A stretch of DNA of 64,000 nucleotides, from NCBI GenBank assembly GCA_951213105.1, contig OX578145.1, positions 119,829,239 through 119,893,238 on the forward strand, written 5' to 3'. This document shows, in pieces, positions 44,156 through 55,808 of this stretch; within the stretch, counting starts at the first letter, position 1, and each line of letters begins with the position of its first letter. Position numbers and translations under genes: made by a program. The notes beneath the pieces are model-generated. The model was not told the origin of the DNA. It ran no database searches and saw only the letters and a program-made list of their open reading frames with translations. Source of the DNA: Amaurobius ferox. Taxonomy: Eukaryota; Arthropoda; Arachnida; Araneae; Amaurobiidae.

Positions 44156-46570
44156 GGTTGTGTATGTATATTTTCCTTTCCCTAATGTTCACCATTATCC
44201 AAATTTTGCTAGTATTTCTGCAATTTGACAATCTATTAATAATTCTTCAGTGTCATTTTCATGCTTGTATCAAAATTTGGCTTTGTGTTGCCTCATCTAA
44301 CCAGGGTAGCGGCTTTGATAAAATATTGCTGCTCAATATTTATGTATTTTGGTTAGAATTCAAAGGTTGGTCCATTGTCTTTCTGCTCCGCTTCAGTTGT
44401 AGGATCTTTGCTTTTCTTCTATATAATTGTATATTATATAACCTTTAGATTTTGATTAATACACATGAGTATTTTGAACTGATAGAAAGACATAAATAAA
44501 GCTGTAGAATATGAATTTAAATGTATATGCCATATGCAGATACTTCTTTAATTTTAGCTGAATTTATACATACTTTTTAGATAAAATATGAATTTAGCCA
44601 TTTTTTGCCACATATACAGAGATGCCGATTATTAGGGATTTGCTATAGTTTTTATAGGAAACATCCGCATACTGCGGATTATGGATTTTGTATAGTTTCA
44701 TACATATTCATTTAGAAAATTATCGGTCATTTATGGTCATATACACGGCTCAACATGACAAGGACGTGGCTGCTACAAGCGAATTTTTGCAACTATTTTT
44801 CATGAAAGGAACCTATGGCGACTATTTTATGTTAAGCTATAAAGGTTCATAAAGCAACTAATTTCACACAAATGGTTGCTTTATTTTAATTTTGGCAACT
44901 ATTTTCAAGAAAAATTCAGACAAAATTTGGATTTAGTTTCCCAGTTGCGATGCAAGTTTATTCATCTGATAGAATGGATGCTTGATTAGTGAATCATGCA
45001 TGATGTAACATGAGCCAGCCAATTAAAAGGCATGTGTGCCTTTTAATTGCCTGGCTCACGATTAGGGTTAGAAATTAGGTGTAGAAAGTCAGGTGTCAAT
45101 GGCACCTAAACGTTTTTCCTCAGTTGTCAAAATGGTTTACTTGGGTACAATTTTTTATTTTGTTTTTATTATTCAGTCCACAAAATAAATTGCCTATTAC
45201 TAGCAGCCATGCCTTTGACCTGCTGCATGGGTACATACATGCATTGGTTAGATTGTTAGAGGAAGAATAAATGGGTGATCAGTTGGAATTTGCACAGTAC
45301 ATGCAAAAGAAAAAAAAAAAGCAGAAAATTTAGGCACAAAAAATGACAACTCTGTCTAAAATATCAGTTGCCAAAACAAAATTTATAGGTGCAAAATATA
45401 TCTAATGACTACTAATTTTGAACCCTGCTCACAATATATCTTTTACAACATCATCCAGAAAAAACTACTTTCACTTCTCTATTGCAGAAAAGGAAGTTTT
45501 GTAATAGAATAAGAATGTTTTAATGAGGAAGTCTACATTATTATATTATTATTTAGAATAAAAATAATTTTAGTCTATAAAAATTTAAACAAATTTCGCC
45601 AATTTTCAATTAGTGTGAGTACTTAAATTCAAGGGTTTTATGAGATAGTGCTAAAAGTACCAATTTGTAATGATATAAAAAGCTCTAAAATTTACAATTT
45701 TTATGAAAAACAGTTAATTTGCAAATTTAATAAAAAAGTATTAAGATTTGCAATTTTTATGAAAAAGTGCAAATATTTGTAAATTTTATGAAAGGGTCAT
45801 TCCATGTTAAGTGATCCAGGCCATGGAACCCACCACTTAAAATTTAATGAAAATTGACCCAAGTATATACTCTGGGTCTGTTAAAAAATACAAAATTTTT
45901 GTTTCTTACTTGATATAGTTTAAAAATACAGGCCCTTGAAGTGTACAATCATAACATTCTTATTTTGTCATATTGAATTCTGCAAAGCCATAATAATTAA
46001 TTGTTTTAGCAATTTCCCTGTTAATTATCTTATTTTGTTTCTTCTTATTGTTCACTCTAAAATTCCCAAATTTTCAGCAAATTTTGTGTTAATATTTATG
46101 CATTTAGATAGTGTTTATTCGTATTTTCCTTTATGAATGGGGCTTATAATTCCCTCGACGCAATTGTTATCTAAGTTTCATATCCCTGCTTTTATAAATA
46201 AATATAATAAAGGCAAAGTGTATATTTGCCTTTATTCAGTATCTTTGTACTTATTTTTTGTATTTAGAAACCAGAAACTTTCTTTCTTTCATTTGCATAT
46301 TTAAATTATTGGTTTGTTTCTTATTAGAAGTAAATTCTAACTGTTTAATCAAAATAAAACCAATCTTCAGATTATCTCTTCTTATTCTAAAAAGATATGC
46401 AATGCGCTTGATTAAAACTACTAATGCTGCCATTTTTATTTGTTTGCCACCTCGCTATGGTTCTGCGGTCATTATACTTGTGAACAAGGATCAGATCCAA
46501 TTCTTATCTAAAGTTATAGAAACCGCATAACATAAGACTTCTAAGCTAATTGTAGTTTTGTATTTCACAG
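44156..46570. other. Intron of BTB-ZF gene, no gene seen
   Basis: AT-rich. Contains a strong hairpin (45011-45058) and the GGGTCATTCCATGT motif at 45794. No recognised element protein. Confidence 0.5.
45011..45058. repeat. Strong hairpin
   Basis: TGAGCCAGCCAATTAAAAGG (45011-45030, then CA) is complementary to 45037-45058 around a 4-base loop, with a single central irregularity. A stem of about 22 bp. Confidence 0.8.
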
Positions 46571-46705
46571 ATAGCCAAAATATAGTCACAATGGGCATAG
46601 CTTCATGTTCAAAAGAGCAAGATGATATTTCATCAATTTCTTTATCAACTGAATCTCTGGAAGGACAACAGAATGATGAAAAAAGAATTCATGATGAAGG
46701 AAAGA
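46571..46705 (+). CDS. BTB-ZF gene, third coding exon (linker)
   Basis: Acceptor TTTGTATTTCACAG ends at 46570 and consensus donor GTAAGT begins at 46706. It enters in phase 1, matching the exit of the 29.6 kb exon, and leaves in phase 1. It encodes about 45 residues (DSQNIVTMGIASCSKEQDD, SISLSTESLEGQQNDEKR) of acidic Ser-rich linker with no domain. Phase agreement on both sides supports it. Confidence 0.75.
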
Positions 46706-48674
46706 GTAAGTATTTTTTTCTCTGAGTTTACTGCTTCCAGTTTTAATTATCCAGTGGCAAAATTAAAGTGACACATGTTTAATTAAATTTTAATTATATT
46801 TAATTCATTCTGTGAGATTTCAGAATAGGTTGCCTCATACTATTACTGGGTCAGACTTCTATGAAAGCAGGCTCACTTATAATTAACATTTCTAAAAGGA
46901 AAGAGATATAACTAAAAAGTGTTAGTTTTTACCTCTGTACAGGAAATAATTGCCGATAAGGTGAGAGAAAATATTTTCCAAAGGAAAATCTCATGATTGA
47001 ATTTAAACTATTAGTTAAGAAGTAACAGTGTGGCAACTTTGCCACAACTGAACATCATTATTCATAATTTGAATTTCTAAATTACCTATACTGTAAATAA
47101 TATTGTTTAAGCATTTTGTAAAAAAGTAATTTACTTTGTATACATAGAAAAATTAGTCGAAAGTAACATCCACTCCTACTAAATTCTTCTCGCTCTGTAA
47201 ACAAACCCTCTGGGGCAGGGTTGACAAGTTTCTTGTAGTGTGAAAAAAAAAAACACTCTGAAAAAATTCCTTTTCCCCACCAATTCAGAAGAAATGGAAG
47301 AAACTGAAAAACATGAGTTATAAATATACATTCAAACCCTCAATTAAGTAAGTTACTTGAAAAGATTTATTAATTTTATTTATTCAAGGTAAATTATTTT
47401 TAGTTATTATTTTGGAACTGTAGATTGAATCTCAGTTGAATTGAGAAATTTGTTAATACAGGATTTAGCAAGCAGGTCCCTTCTGCACATTTGGCGTTTA
47501 CATTCAGATTTTTTATAAAAGGTTTATATGCAGATTTTTACAAGACATCCATCACCTTAGAAATGTGCAGTAAAATGGAAAGTATTTATAAGAATAGGTA
47601 CATAACTGTAGTTTTAACTCAATTCTTGTTTCCATTTAAGGTGACAGATTTTATTTCCCAGAGTTTCACAGTTGGTAATGGCTTTACTTTTTTTCAAAAT
47701 TTAGTGTGCCTAAAAGTTCTTAATTTCGATGACTTAAAATGAACATGAACTGTAGAATAGGCAAACAATTATGTCACATATTCAAAGAGTGATAAGAATT
47801 GCATGTAGATGATAATATCACATTTCAAACAATGTTGTATATTAGAATTGGCATGTAAGTATTTGTTTGGACTATAAACATTTTGCAGGTCAGTATAATA
47901 CTTACATGTACTATTTGCTTCTGAAATCAAGGTTTTTCAATCATCATCATATGCTCAACGGCCATCATACACTTTGGTGTTCTCAAGAATTCTCTCTCAG
48001 GTTAACCTTCTAGATGCAATTATTCTCTAATTCCTAACACAAAGTCTCTAAGGCCTTCTCCACACATTCAATCATCTTAGTTTGGGTTTTCTTGAATTTG
48101 TTTCTATTGGTATAGAACTGACGATTTTTATTTGTTACTCTATTATCATTTATGCACAAGACATGTCCAGCCCACTTAATTCTGTTGATTTTGATATATT
48201 TAATGTCCATTTCACCAAATAATCTACATAATTGAAAATTGAATCTTTTTCTCAATATCTCACCAATTCAGATTCCACCAAAGAACCCTCGCAGGATTTT
48301 TTTGTTTAAAAATATAATTAGCTCTCTTATCATTCACAATAAGAGTCTCTGAAGCACAGGTTTTAGCAGAACTTTATGTAGGGGAGTTTTGTTTTCTCTT
48401 AATAAAGTTTGATCTAAAAGATTCTAAGTTCATAAAGGAATGATTAGCAGCTGCAATCTTTAAGCCTATTAACCTTTAAGATAATGTGATTTCTATTGCT
48501 TATTTCAGAACCCAGGCCAATAATATTTAGAACAGTTTCATAGTTATGAGTCAATGTTTTCCTGCAAAATGTATTTCTGGAATAAAATGTTTTATATTGT
48601 ATATTTATAAATATTTTTGGTCCATTTATACTTGCGTATAATCATTAAATACTAAAAAGTATCATCTTTTGCAG
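46706..48674. other. Intron of BTB-ZF gene
   Basis: AT-rich with no clear element. The open frame at 48255-48034 (minus), containing RIKWAGHVLCINDNRVT, resembles the C-terminal tail of non-LTR retrotransposon ORF2 proteins (RLxWxGHVxRM), so a small LINE fragment is likely there. Confidence 0.5.
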
Positions 48675-49082
48675 GTTTTGTGTGTTCTAAATGTAGTTGT
48701 GTTTTTACATCTCGCATAAACTTCATGAGGCACAAAATGTTAGGACATAACAAAACAGACAAGCGAAGCCCGTACAAATGCCAGCATTGCACATTTTCTG
48801 CAGACGAATCTGATTGTTTGAAAACTCATTTGCTTACGCATGTGAAGGTGCCTTATAAATGTAATATTTGTTCAGAGGAATTCAGTTCAGAAGAACAGGG
48901 TGAACAACATTTGTCTGTGCACGAAGAGACAATATTACAGTCAGACATCTCAACTGTATCTGGACAAGATTTACTTCCAATTCAAAGTAATGTTCAGGAG
49001 AATGTAGTATTTAGGTGTTCTGTCTGCTTTACAAAGTTCACAAGTAAATTATGCTGTCAAATTCATGAGAAAACATGCACAG
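48675..49082 (+). CDS. BTB-ZF gene, zinc-finger exon
   Basis: Acceptor TTTTGCAG ends at 48674; the exon enters in phase 1, matching the previous exon. It encodes four zinc fingers: FVCSKCSCVF..FMRHKMLGH (C-x2-C-x12-H-x4-H), YKCQHCTFS..THLLTH and YKCNICSEEF..QHLSVH (both C-x2-C-x12-H-x3-H), and FRCSVCFTKF..IHEKTC (C-x2-C-x12-H-x3-C). An acidic spacer of about 25 residues separates fingers 3 and 4. These would be the DNA-binding part of the protein. A strong donor (ACAG then GTGAGA) ends the exon at 49082 in phase 1. If unused, translation stops at a TGA at 49094-49096. Arthropod BTB-ZF genes often use alternative finger exons, so others may lie beyond the window. Confidence 0.85.
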
Positions 49083-49338
49083 GTGAGAATAAATGAATCT
49101 GACTGTGTTATTAAAAATATTTGTTTTAAAAAGTCTCCAGATTTTTAATGACTGAAAAAACTAAGTAAAACATATGTGGGTAATTTCCAATTGTAATTTT
49201 GCATACTTTAATTTTGAATTGAATTATTGTACTACAGTAAACCATCATTTATGTGCTTCTTATATGCTTTTTTTTTTTGTTGGTTTCCAAGCATTTCTAT
49301 TCATTGACATGAATTTCAAATATACATTTTTACGGTTA

Positions 49339-49876
49339 TAGGGGAGTTACACTAGGGGTGCCTTGGGACACTTTTCAGTTATTGATTTTTATAAATATTT
49401 TTAATAATTCTGTCTTAGACAGATACTTACCGTACATACATTAAACCCATCTGCACAAGACAAAAGTATAAACATTATTTCAAATATTCTATGCACAATT
49501 AGTAGATATATTATTTCAGTATCCTTCTAATGCCCCAAGTATCCCAACCAGAGCACTTTGAGACAATGCCTTCAAACAATAAAACATTATTGATTGTCAA
49601 CTTTTCTAAGTCAAATTTTAATTACCTTTTCTAATTCAAATAACAAACACAATAGGCTCTGAATTTAAGCAAAAATAATTTTATATGATGCACATTTATT
49701 GAACTTATTGCGAAAACAATGGAAAAAAAAATCTAACATTTTAACAATTGAAAAATTTAGAGGCTTCTTGAGTAACAATGGCTGAAGTCTTAACATTTAC
49801 AGCAAACTAAAATTATTACAAATAGTGACTTCAGAAAGCAATTCCATCAGGTGTCCCAAGCTGTGCCACTATTGTA
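49339..49876. mobile_element. MITE-like element, copy B (inverted relative to copy A)
   Basis: Begins TAGGGGAGTTACACTAGGGG-type sequence and ends GTCCCAAGCTGTGCCACTAT. The interior (TTTAGAGGCTTCTTGAGTAA, AATCTAACATTTTAACAATT) is the reverse complement of parts of 37821-38370. No coding capacity. 49877-50199 is unassigned; the CAGTGGCATGCAGTGG word at 49886 looks hAT-like, but no partner was found. Confidence 0.55.
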
Positions 49877-50213
49877 TCCTAAGCAGTGGCATGCAGTGGT
49901 ATGAGGCAAAGGAAGCAGTGCTTCAGTAACCAATTGTAATGAAAAAGCCATAATTTAAAGCTTAATTTTTAACAATTTTATATAATTTTCTACTGGAAAT
50001 AGCAGTCCCCCATCCATAAATTTTGACTTATTCATTGAAAATTTCTCTTCTGTACATAACACTAACACTTACCTTCCTTAAAATTGCTTTTACCTTGAAC
50101 TTCCCAAGAGAAGCAATCATAGTCCCGTTTGGGTAACAGTGTACTATATTGTTAGCAATGTGCCAAGAATTAAGAGTTATTATTCGTTTGCCTCATGACA
50201 CACACATTCGCCA

Positions 50214-50271
50214 CCGGCCGTCCAAATAGTTGCTCAAGTCCTCAGGATGAGTCAGATGGTCTGGGTCTTCT
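50214..50271 (+). mobile_element. 5'-truncated SINE tail with perfect 14 bp TSD
   Basis: 58 bp beginning CCGGCCGTCCAAATAG and ending GGTCTGGGTCTTCT, flanked by ACACACATTCGCCA (50200-50213 and 50272-50285). Same tail type as 6959-7007 and 457-523. Confidence 0.75.
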
Positions 50272-50686
50272 ACACACATTCGCCAAGCGAAGCGAGTTTT
50301 GTCTCCTAGTTATTGAATGGTTTGTTCAGTATTTATCTGGAATAGAAATATTTTTAAAGGTTTTTTTTTCTTGCGTTTATCAATGGTCGATCTATTTAGT
50401 GCAACACTTGTTATTCAATTATTTTGCAATTAATTTGTGTTTCCATTTGATTGTTTTGTATTTTAATTGGATGCAATGGCTAAATTTTACTTTATTTCTA
50501 TATAATTGAAATATTTTATGCTGTGTATATATTACAATAATGTTAATCTTAGTGTTTTAGATTTATATATGTAGTTTCTAAAAAAAATTCTAAAAAGAAA
50601 AAAAAAAATGTTTTAAAAAGAAAGAAAAAGTTGTGCAGATCACGGGAAATAATATGAATACAAAATGTTATATTTTATTAACATTA

Positions 50687-50748
50687 ATTGTTACATTTAA
50701 TTAGGATTGCATGTTTTATTGCACTTAATTATTGATAGTTATTAATTG
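50687..50748 (+). repeat. 58 bp tandem repeat, left part
   Basis: One unit (TTTAATTAGGATTGCATG, TTTTATTGCACTTAATTA) of a repeat that continues at 53561-53690. After removing the hAT-like insertion and one 8 bp duplication, the unit spacing is exactly 58 bp. Confidence 0.8.
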
Positions 50749-52088
50749 CAGTAGCATAGTGTGAGATTTTTGACTGCGGAGGCTGAGTGATTGGCAAAAA
50801 GTTTGGTATTACAAGTGAAATTTATATTTGAATTCACATTTTCAATAAGTTTTATTTATTAGTGAGTAAAATGAAATAATTTTACATAAAAATGCAAAGA
50901 GTGTTTTAAATGCATGAAATTTTAAAATTTGTTGCCTATGTAAGATGAATACATACAAGATATAAAATGTTAAATGCTTTCTTATTTCTACATTAGATGG
51001 ACTTTCACAATCATTGAACACATGAAGTCATGGTTGCCTATAGGGGAGGTCAAGGGTGGTCACTTTCCCTCTTGGACATTCTATATAACAAAGGCGAGCA
51101 TCAAGTCAGTCAATGTTGTGCATCATGTGCTTGAGTTTGCCCCTTCCTCCCATGGAAAAAGTTTTATTGGCATCTATGAAGTAGAAGTATATTAGAATAT
51201 TATTAGCAAGTGATAGAAAAAATATGTCAGTTTTGTAACTATAAACAGCTAGAAATAACGAAAAAGCAATTCAAAAGAGAGTACTGAAAATTGGTGAGAA
51301 ATATAATTGGAACATAAGCTTAGTTGAAAATCACTGTAGTCAGCAATGTCCTTAAACAATTTTGTATATTAATTATTTACAAATACTATACTATGAAAAC
51401 TTAAAAATATCTTAACTACAATATACAAAAAATTCACTAAAAAATTATCAATCACTTTTATGTAGCTGAGAGTCTAGTGTAACGTAATTTTTAAAGGGAA
51501 ATCAGATTTATTCTTCCTAAAACTCCCCAATATGCAAACGTATGCTTTGCCATATTGTTGCTGTGACAAACAGCTAAGTTTACTTTGCAACTGCTTAAGT
51601 TTAATGGTAGTCATTATTAGTGCCTTTCTTTGTCTTGACATTGTTTAAAGCTAGATGGCTGTCATGTTATTCATGGAAAATGCCTCATATTTTTTAGTAT
51701 GGCATATGACTTTTTTTGCGAAGATTAATTATTAGAACTATGTGTGACCCAAAATGGTGGATCCATTAGCTTTGCCCAAGAAATTTTCTTTCCCAACTCG
51801 CCCCCTCACCTGTCCATCATTGATGAAACGTCACACATCCAATATAAAATCATAAGTCTGTCTACAAAGAGTTGAAAATGGGGAACACAATAGCCACACC
51901 TTTCTGAAAGCTAGTTTTTAGTTCTAACTTATCAGAGTTTAACAGTTGGGGTACTTTTAATACCATGCTTCTTTCATACACCATAAAGGCTATCTGATTT
52001 CAGCTTTTAGATATACATTTTAATGGGAAAATACTTTGAAACATGTCACTTTAAGTAAGGTGTAATAGTTCACTAAAAAGGACATATA

Positions 52089-53456
52089 CTCTACCTGACA
52101 TAGAAAATGCAACAATGAAGCTTTGTCCATATAATTATGCAAATAGCAAGACAAATACAGCTGGCTGATGTATACAAATGATCTAAAATGTAAGTAGGTC
52201 ACATGATTAGAGTGTGGAATGAAAGGGATGGAAACAGCAGATGAGCCAACAGTTGTTACTGTTAGACATCTACCAACACCCGTTTTCTGAATTATTTACC
52301 ATTTCAGAAGACACGTGTTGTTGATGAAATGCCTGGCTTCCTCCAAAGTCCTTTTCAGCATTTGGAAGATCGTGCAAGGGGATTCATTTTAGACCTACGA
52401 CAGCTGGGTGGTCGTACCGGCACAGAAACATGCATAGATGCGTCCATTCTGCAAAGGATTTGGAGAAGATGGATTGAAGAAAGGCTTGTGAATCTTTGCA
52501 GTGGTACAGGTAAATCCAGACATATGTCAGCACACGTTGATCGATGTATTCAAAGGCATATGGTTCCGGCCCACAAACGACGACTGTCAACATTCTGCAG
52601 AATTTGCAGGGTACATTGAATGTTACAATATTAGTGAGAACAGTTTCTCTGCAATTGGCTAAAAGCATCTCCAACCGTCCTTTACGAAGACTTACCATTG
52701 ACAACAAAACACCAACACGAGAGATTGCAATGGTGTCGGGCCAGAACCTCTTGGACTACTGAATGGAACAGTGTAGTGTTCACCCACTTGTATCAATTCT
52801 GTTTGTTGGATAACAGTCGGCATATGAGAGTCTGGAGGTTACGTGAAAACTGATCAAATCCTGCTGCGACTGTTGAATGCCATACTGCTTGACAACGCAG
52901 CATCATGGTTTGGGGTGCCATAGGCTTCGATAGCTGGTCACCTCTAGTTTGTATCAGAGGCACAATGACGGCACGACGATATGTGGATGAGGTGCTGTGG
53001 CCGGTTGCACTGCCCTACCTTCAGCTGTTGCAAAATGCTGTTTTCCAACAAGATAACACACGACTGCACTCAGCAACTATTAGCAGACAAGCCTTGCAAG
53101 GTATCCAGGTGCTTCCTTGGCCTCTGCTGTTTCCAGATCTCGAGTATGTATGGGGCATGATTGGTCGTCGTTTGACTGCCCTGCCCCCGCCTCAAACAGA
53201 AGATGATCTGTGGAGGATGGTTGAAGGCATACAGTCATCTGTCCCTCAGAAAACTATCCACACACTCATTTCACCTTTTCTTCGAAGGATTGGTGGTTGT
53301 ATCGTCGTAAGAGGTGTTCCTACTGCCTACTGATTATTCTGTCTATGACATTACTGTATTGCATTATCCTTCTAGAATTAACATCACTTAGTTATATATG
53401 CCATTTCTGTGTCTATTCGCTCTTTCATTGTGTTGCATTTTCTGTGTCGGGTAGTG
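52089..53456 (+). mobile_element. Tc1-like transposon, copy 1
   Basis: Inverted repeats CTCTACCTGACATAGAAAAT (52089) and the complement ATTTTCTGTGTCGGGTAGTG (ending 53456), flanked by TA on both sides. Length 1368 bp. Same family as 55809-57217, in opposite orientation. Confidence 0.9.
52329..53333 (+). pseudogene. Tc1-like transposase, inactivated
   Basis: DDE transposase remnant. 52329-52616 holds the N-terminal helix-turn-helix region (RARGFILDLRQLGGRTGTET, ASILQRIWRRWIEE). Middle parts at 52544-52900 are frameshifted and contain stops. 52905-53333 reads MVWGAIGFDSWSPLVCIRGT, LLQNAVFQQDNTRLHS (second catalytic Asp) and PDLEYVWGMIGRR, where the usual PDLNPIEHVW has lost a few residues, so the D-to-Glu spacing is shorter than 34. 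Not active. Confidence 0.85.
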
Positions 53457-53560
53457 TATATTCACATAGTTATGTTAAAAATTATAATAAATAAAATTTA
53501 TCTTTAGATTTTAAGCAGGGGAAGCTTATCTTTTTAGCCTCTGTGGATGCTACACCACTG

Positions 53561-53690
53561 GTTAATTGTCATATTTCATTAGGATTGCGTGTTTTATTGC
53601 ACATAACTATTGATAGCTGTTAATTGTTATATTTAATTAGGATTGCATACTTTATTGTGGTTAACTACTGACAATTGTTAATTTTAAAAG
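53561..53690 (+). repeat. 58 bp tandem repeat, right part
   Basis: Two further units (AGGATTGC at 53581 and 53639), continuing the repeat interrupted at 50748. Confidence 0.8.
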
Positions 53691-53971
53691 AAATCAAATT
53701 TTCTTTTATTAAGAAATATTTATTTAATAGATTTTTAAGCCATGTAACATTTTTTGCAGAAAGGATCCCCCCAACGAGTCATCCTGATTTAAAATAAAGA
53801 ATAAATAAAGGCCAGATTTCCTTTAAAACTTCTCCAAGAAAACACTCACTGTTAAAAACTTTGTTATCAAATGTGTCTATCAAATAGCTCCCAAACAAAA
53901 TATCCATAACCATAACCATAGACACACTTTAATGAGGTAGCTTCATCTATTTTATCACTCACCACATGCCA

Positions 53972-54297
53972 CTGATCCCAAGGTACCCCAACAGCCCAAA
54001 TTCTTCCCGAAGGATCCCATTCTTTTAGGATTAACTATACCATGACTATATCTAACGTCTCAATAAATATTCTTGTTTCTTAGATATGCAGTTTTATTTC
54101 AATAATACAAAATTTACAAAAGGTTTTTGACTGATAAACTGAAAAAGTTAAATAATTTATTACCTATTTTCTGTAGAGCTTTCAAAACACAGTAGCAAAT
54201 ACACAGGAGGGTCTTAGAGATAGTTTATAAAATAACAAGATTTTAATCTCAAATCAGATTTAAAAATTTTAGTCTAAGGTGCCCCACTTTCCCTTAT
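53972..54297. mobile_element. Relative of the GGGGAAAGTGGGGCACC-ended MITE (copy C)
   Basis: The right end AAGGTGCCCCACTTTCCCTTA matches the terminal motif of copies A and B; CCCAAGGTACCCCAAC near 53976 may be the other end. The interior is unlike the other copies. 54298-55365 holds no recognised gene. Confidence 0.4.
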
Positions 54298-55365
54298 GTT
54301 TTTTTACTGGTTTCTTGACAAGTGTTTAAATAGTGCTTTATTGCACTGTAAAAATGGGCATTTTCCTACATTGCTTTATTCAAGTTTACTTCAATAAGGA
54401 GCAGAGTATACCTGCATTAGTTCACTTCAGCCTTATCACACTTTTAATAATGAAACCACCAAACTTTTCATATTAATAAAGTAATCATAATAGATTTATC
54501 ACATAAAAAGTCTGAAAATATCTTCTCAGCTTTTACCTATAATTGCACAAAGTATCTTTTCTCAAGGTGGCTGAACTTATTTTTAGGGTACTTGGAATGA
54601 TTATCTGGAACTTTGTACCAGCAGTTTGAACATAGTTTTCATGACAATTTAAAATGATTTAAAGATTTTTTTTTTTTTTGGTTATGGATTTCTAAATGAA
54701 ATATAAACATAATTCTTTATCCATTCTGTCCTATAAACAAATCATGCAAATTGTTTTCAATTTCTGTCATATCTAAAAAAAAAAAAAAAAGATTCATACA
54801 TATTAATTAATATATAAACTTTGTAAATACAGCATAAACACAAATATATACTTTTCAACCGGTTTTGAAGGCTGAAAATAGTCCTCTTTAGGATCAACAA
54901 TAAGCATGATGTCACTTATTCAAGTATGGTTGACCCACTTTTTACAAATCTAATTACAAATTTTACAAATCTTTTACAAAAATTTTACAAATACACTTTT
55001 TACAATTCTGTTAAACAGATATTATAATTTTTTGTCTTCCGAATCCTAACTTCCACCAATTCTCTGTAGGAAATCAAAAGGAAAAGGGGGGAGGGGGTGC
55101 ATGGTCCTCCCCTGCCCATGCCAGCCATGGTACAAAGCACTTATAATAAGTAGTTACATCAGTATAACAACGGTTAACACTAGCACTTGAAATATTAAAT
55201 TGTATTTTTTACTCACTACTTAAAAATTTTAATTCTATTTCAAAACCATCATTTATTTAAGATAAGAAAAGCAAAGAAAAACAATACATGCAGGGTATTT
55301 AATGAATGTAATATGCAGATAGTCACAAAACCAAATAAAAGTATAAATATCCTTCAAGTTAAAGA

Positions 55366-55766
55366 TCAAGCGTTTTCATTTTGTCTGCATTGACCATGAC
55401 CATGCACATGCCTTGTAATTTTTGAGTCAAAGTACCATTGATCCATAGTTTTTGCTGGATTAAAATCTTCCACAGATGGACCATTCATGATTATAATTAT
55501 CAAGTCATTTAAACTTTCACTTTCCATTGGCGACCTGAACTTGTTTTTTATTAGGTTCATACGACTAAAACCTCTTTCATAGTGTACTGTAGAAACAGGT
55601 AGAACAGGTACATTCGATAATAACAATCCTAAAATGGGAAATCTGTCTTCATTGTTCAATATTAATTCTAAAAGTTCTGCAAGATTTTTACCCTTTCCCA
55701 TAACTTTGAACTCATACCATTCATTTTGCAATGCAAATAAATAATCTTCTCTTCATTATTTAATAG
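55366..55766 (-). pseudogene. hAT transposase C-terminal remnant
   Basis: Minus strand, open from an ATG at about 55764 to a stop at 55366-55368. Residues include LAELLELILNNEDRF, LLSNVPVLPVSTVHYERGFS, MNLIKNKFRS, SLNDLIIIIMNGP and a later DQWYFDSK. This is the hAT dimerisation domain (VSTAxxERGFSxMNxIKxxLRS). The rest of the transposase would lie upstream on this strand, where the second Tc1-like element sits at 55809. No hAT sequence was recognised beyond 57218, so the remnant was already truncated or is decayed there. Confidence 0.75.
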
Positions 55767-55808
55767 CTCTAAATATCTAGATGGTATTAAATAATGAATT
55801 TTAAAATA

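Larger units (their letters stand above)
50749..53560. mobile_element. Non-autonomous hAT-like element containing a Tc1-like insertion
   Basis: The left end is CAGTAGCATAGTG and the right end is the complement of CAGTGGTGTAGCATC. Flanking 8-mers ATTAATTG (50741-50748) and GTTAATTG (53561-53568) match at seven positions. It lies inside a 58 bp tandem repeat whose period is restored exactly when 2812 bp plus one 8 bp duplication are removed. About 1.44 kb remains without the Tc1-like copy. No hAT transposase was seen. Confidence 0.75.

Noticed and set aside
43414..44228. Short open frames over the piggyBac-type MITE
   Set aside because: They cross the terminal repeats and TTAA borders; no transposase motifs.
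49886..50160. A hAT element beginning CAGTGGCATGCAGTGG
   Set aside because: Only one end-like word; no inverted partner with an 8 bp duplication was found.
52329..52616. An independent small gene at the start of the Tc1-like copy
   Set aside because: It is the helix-turn-helix region of the transposase, within the inverted repeats.
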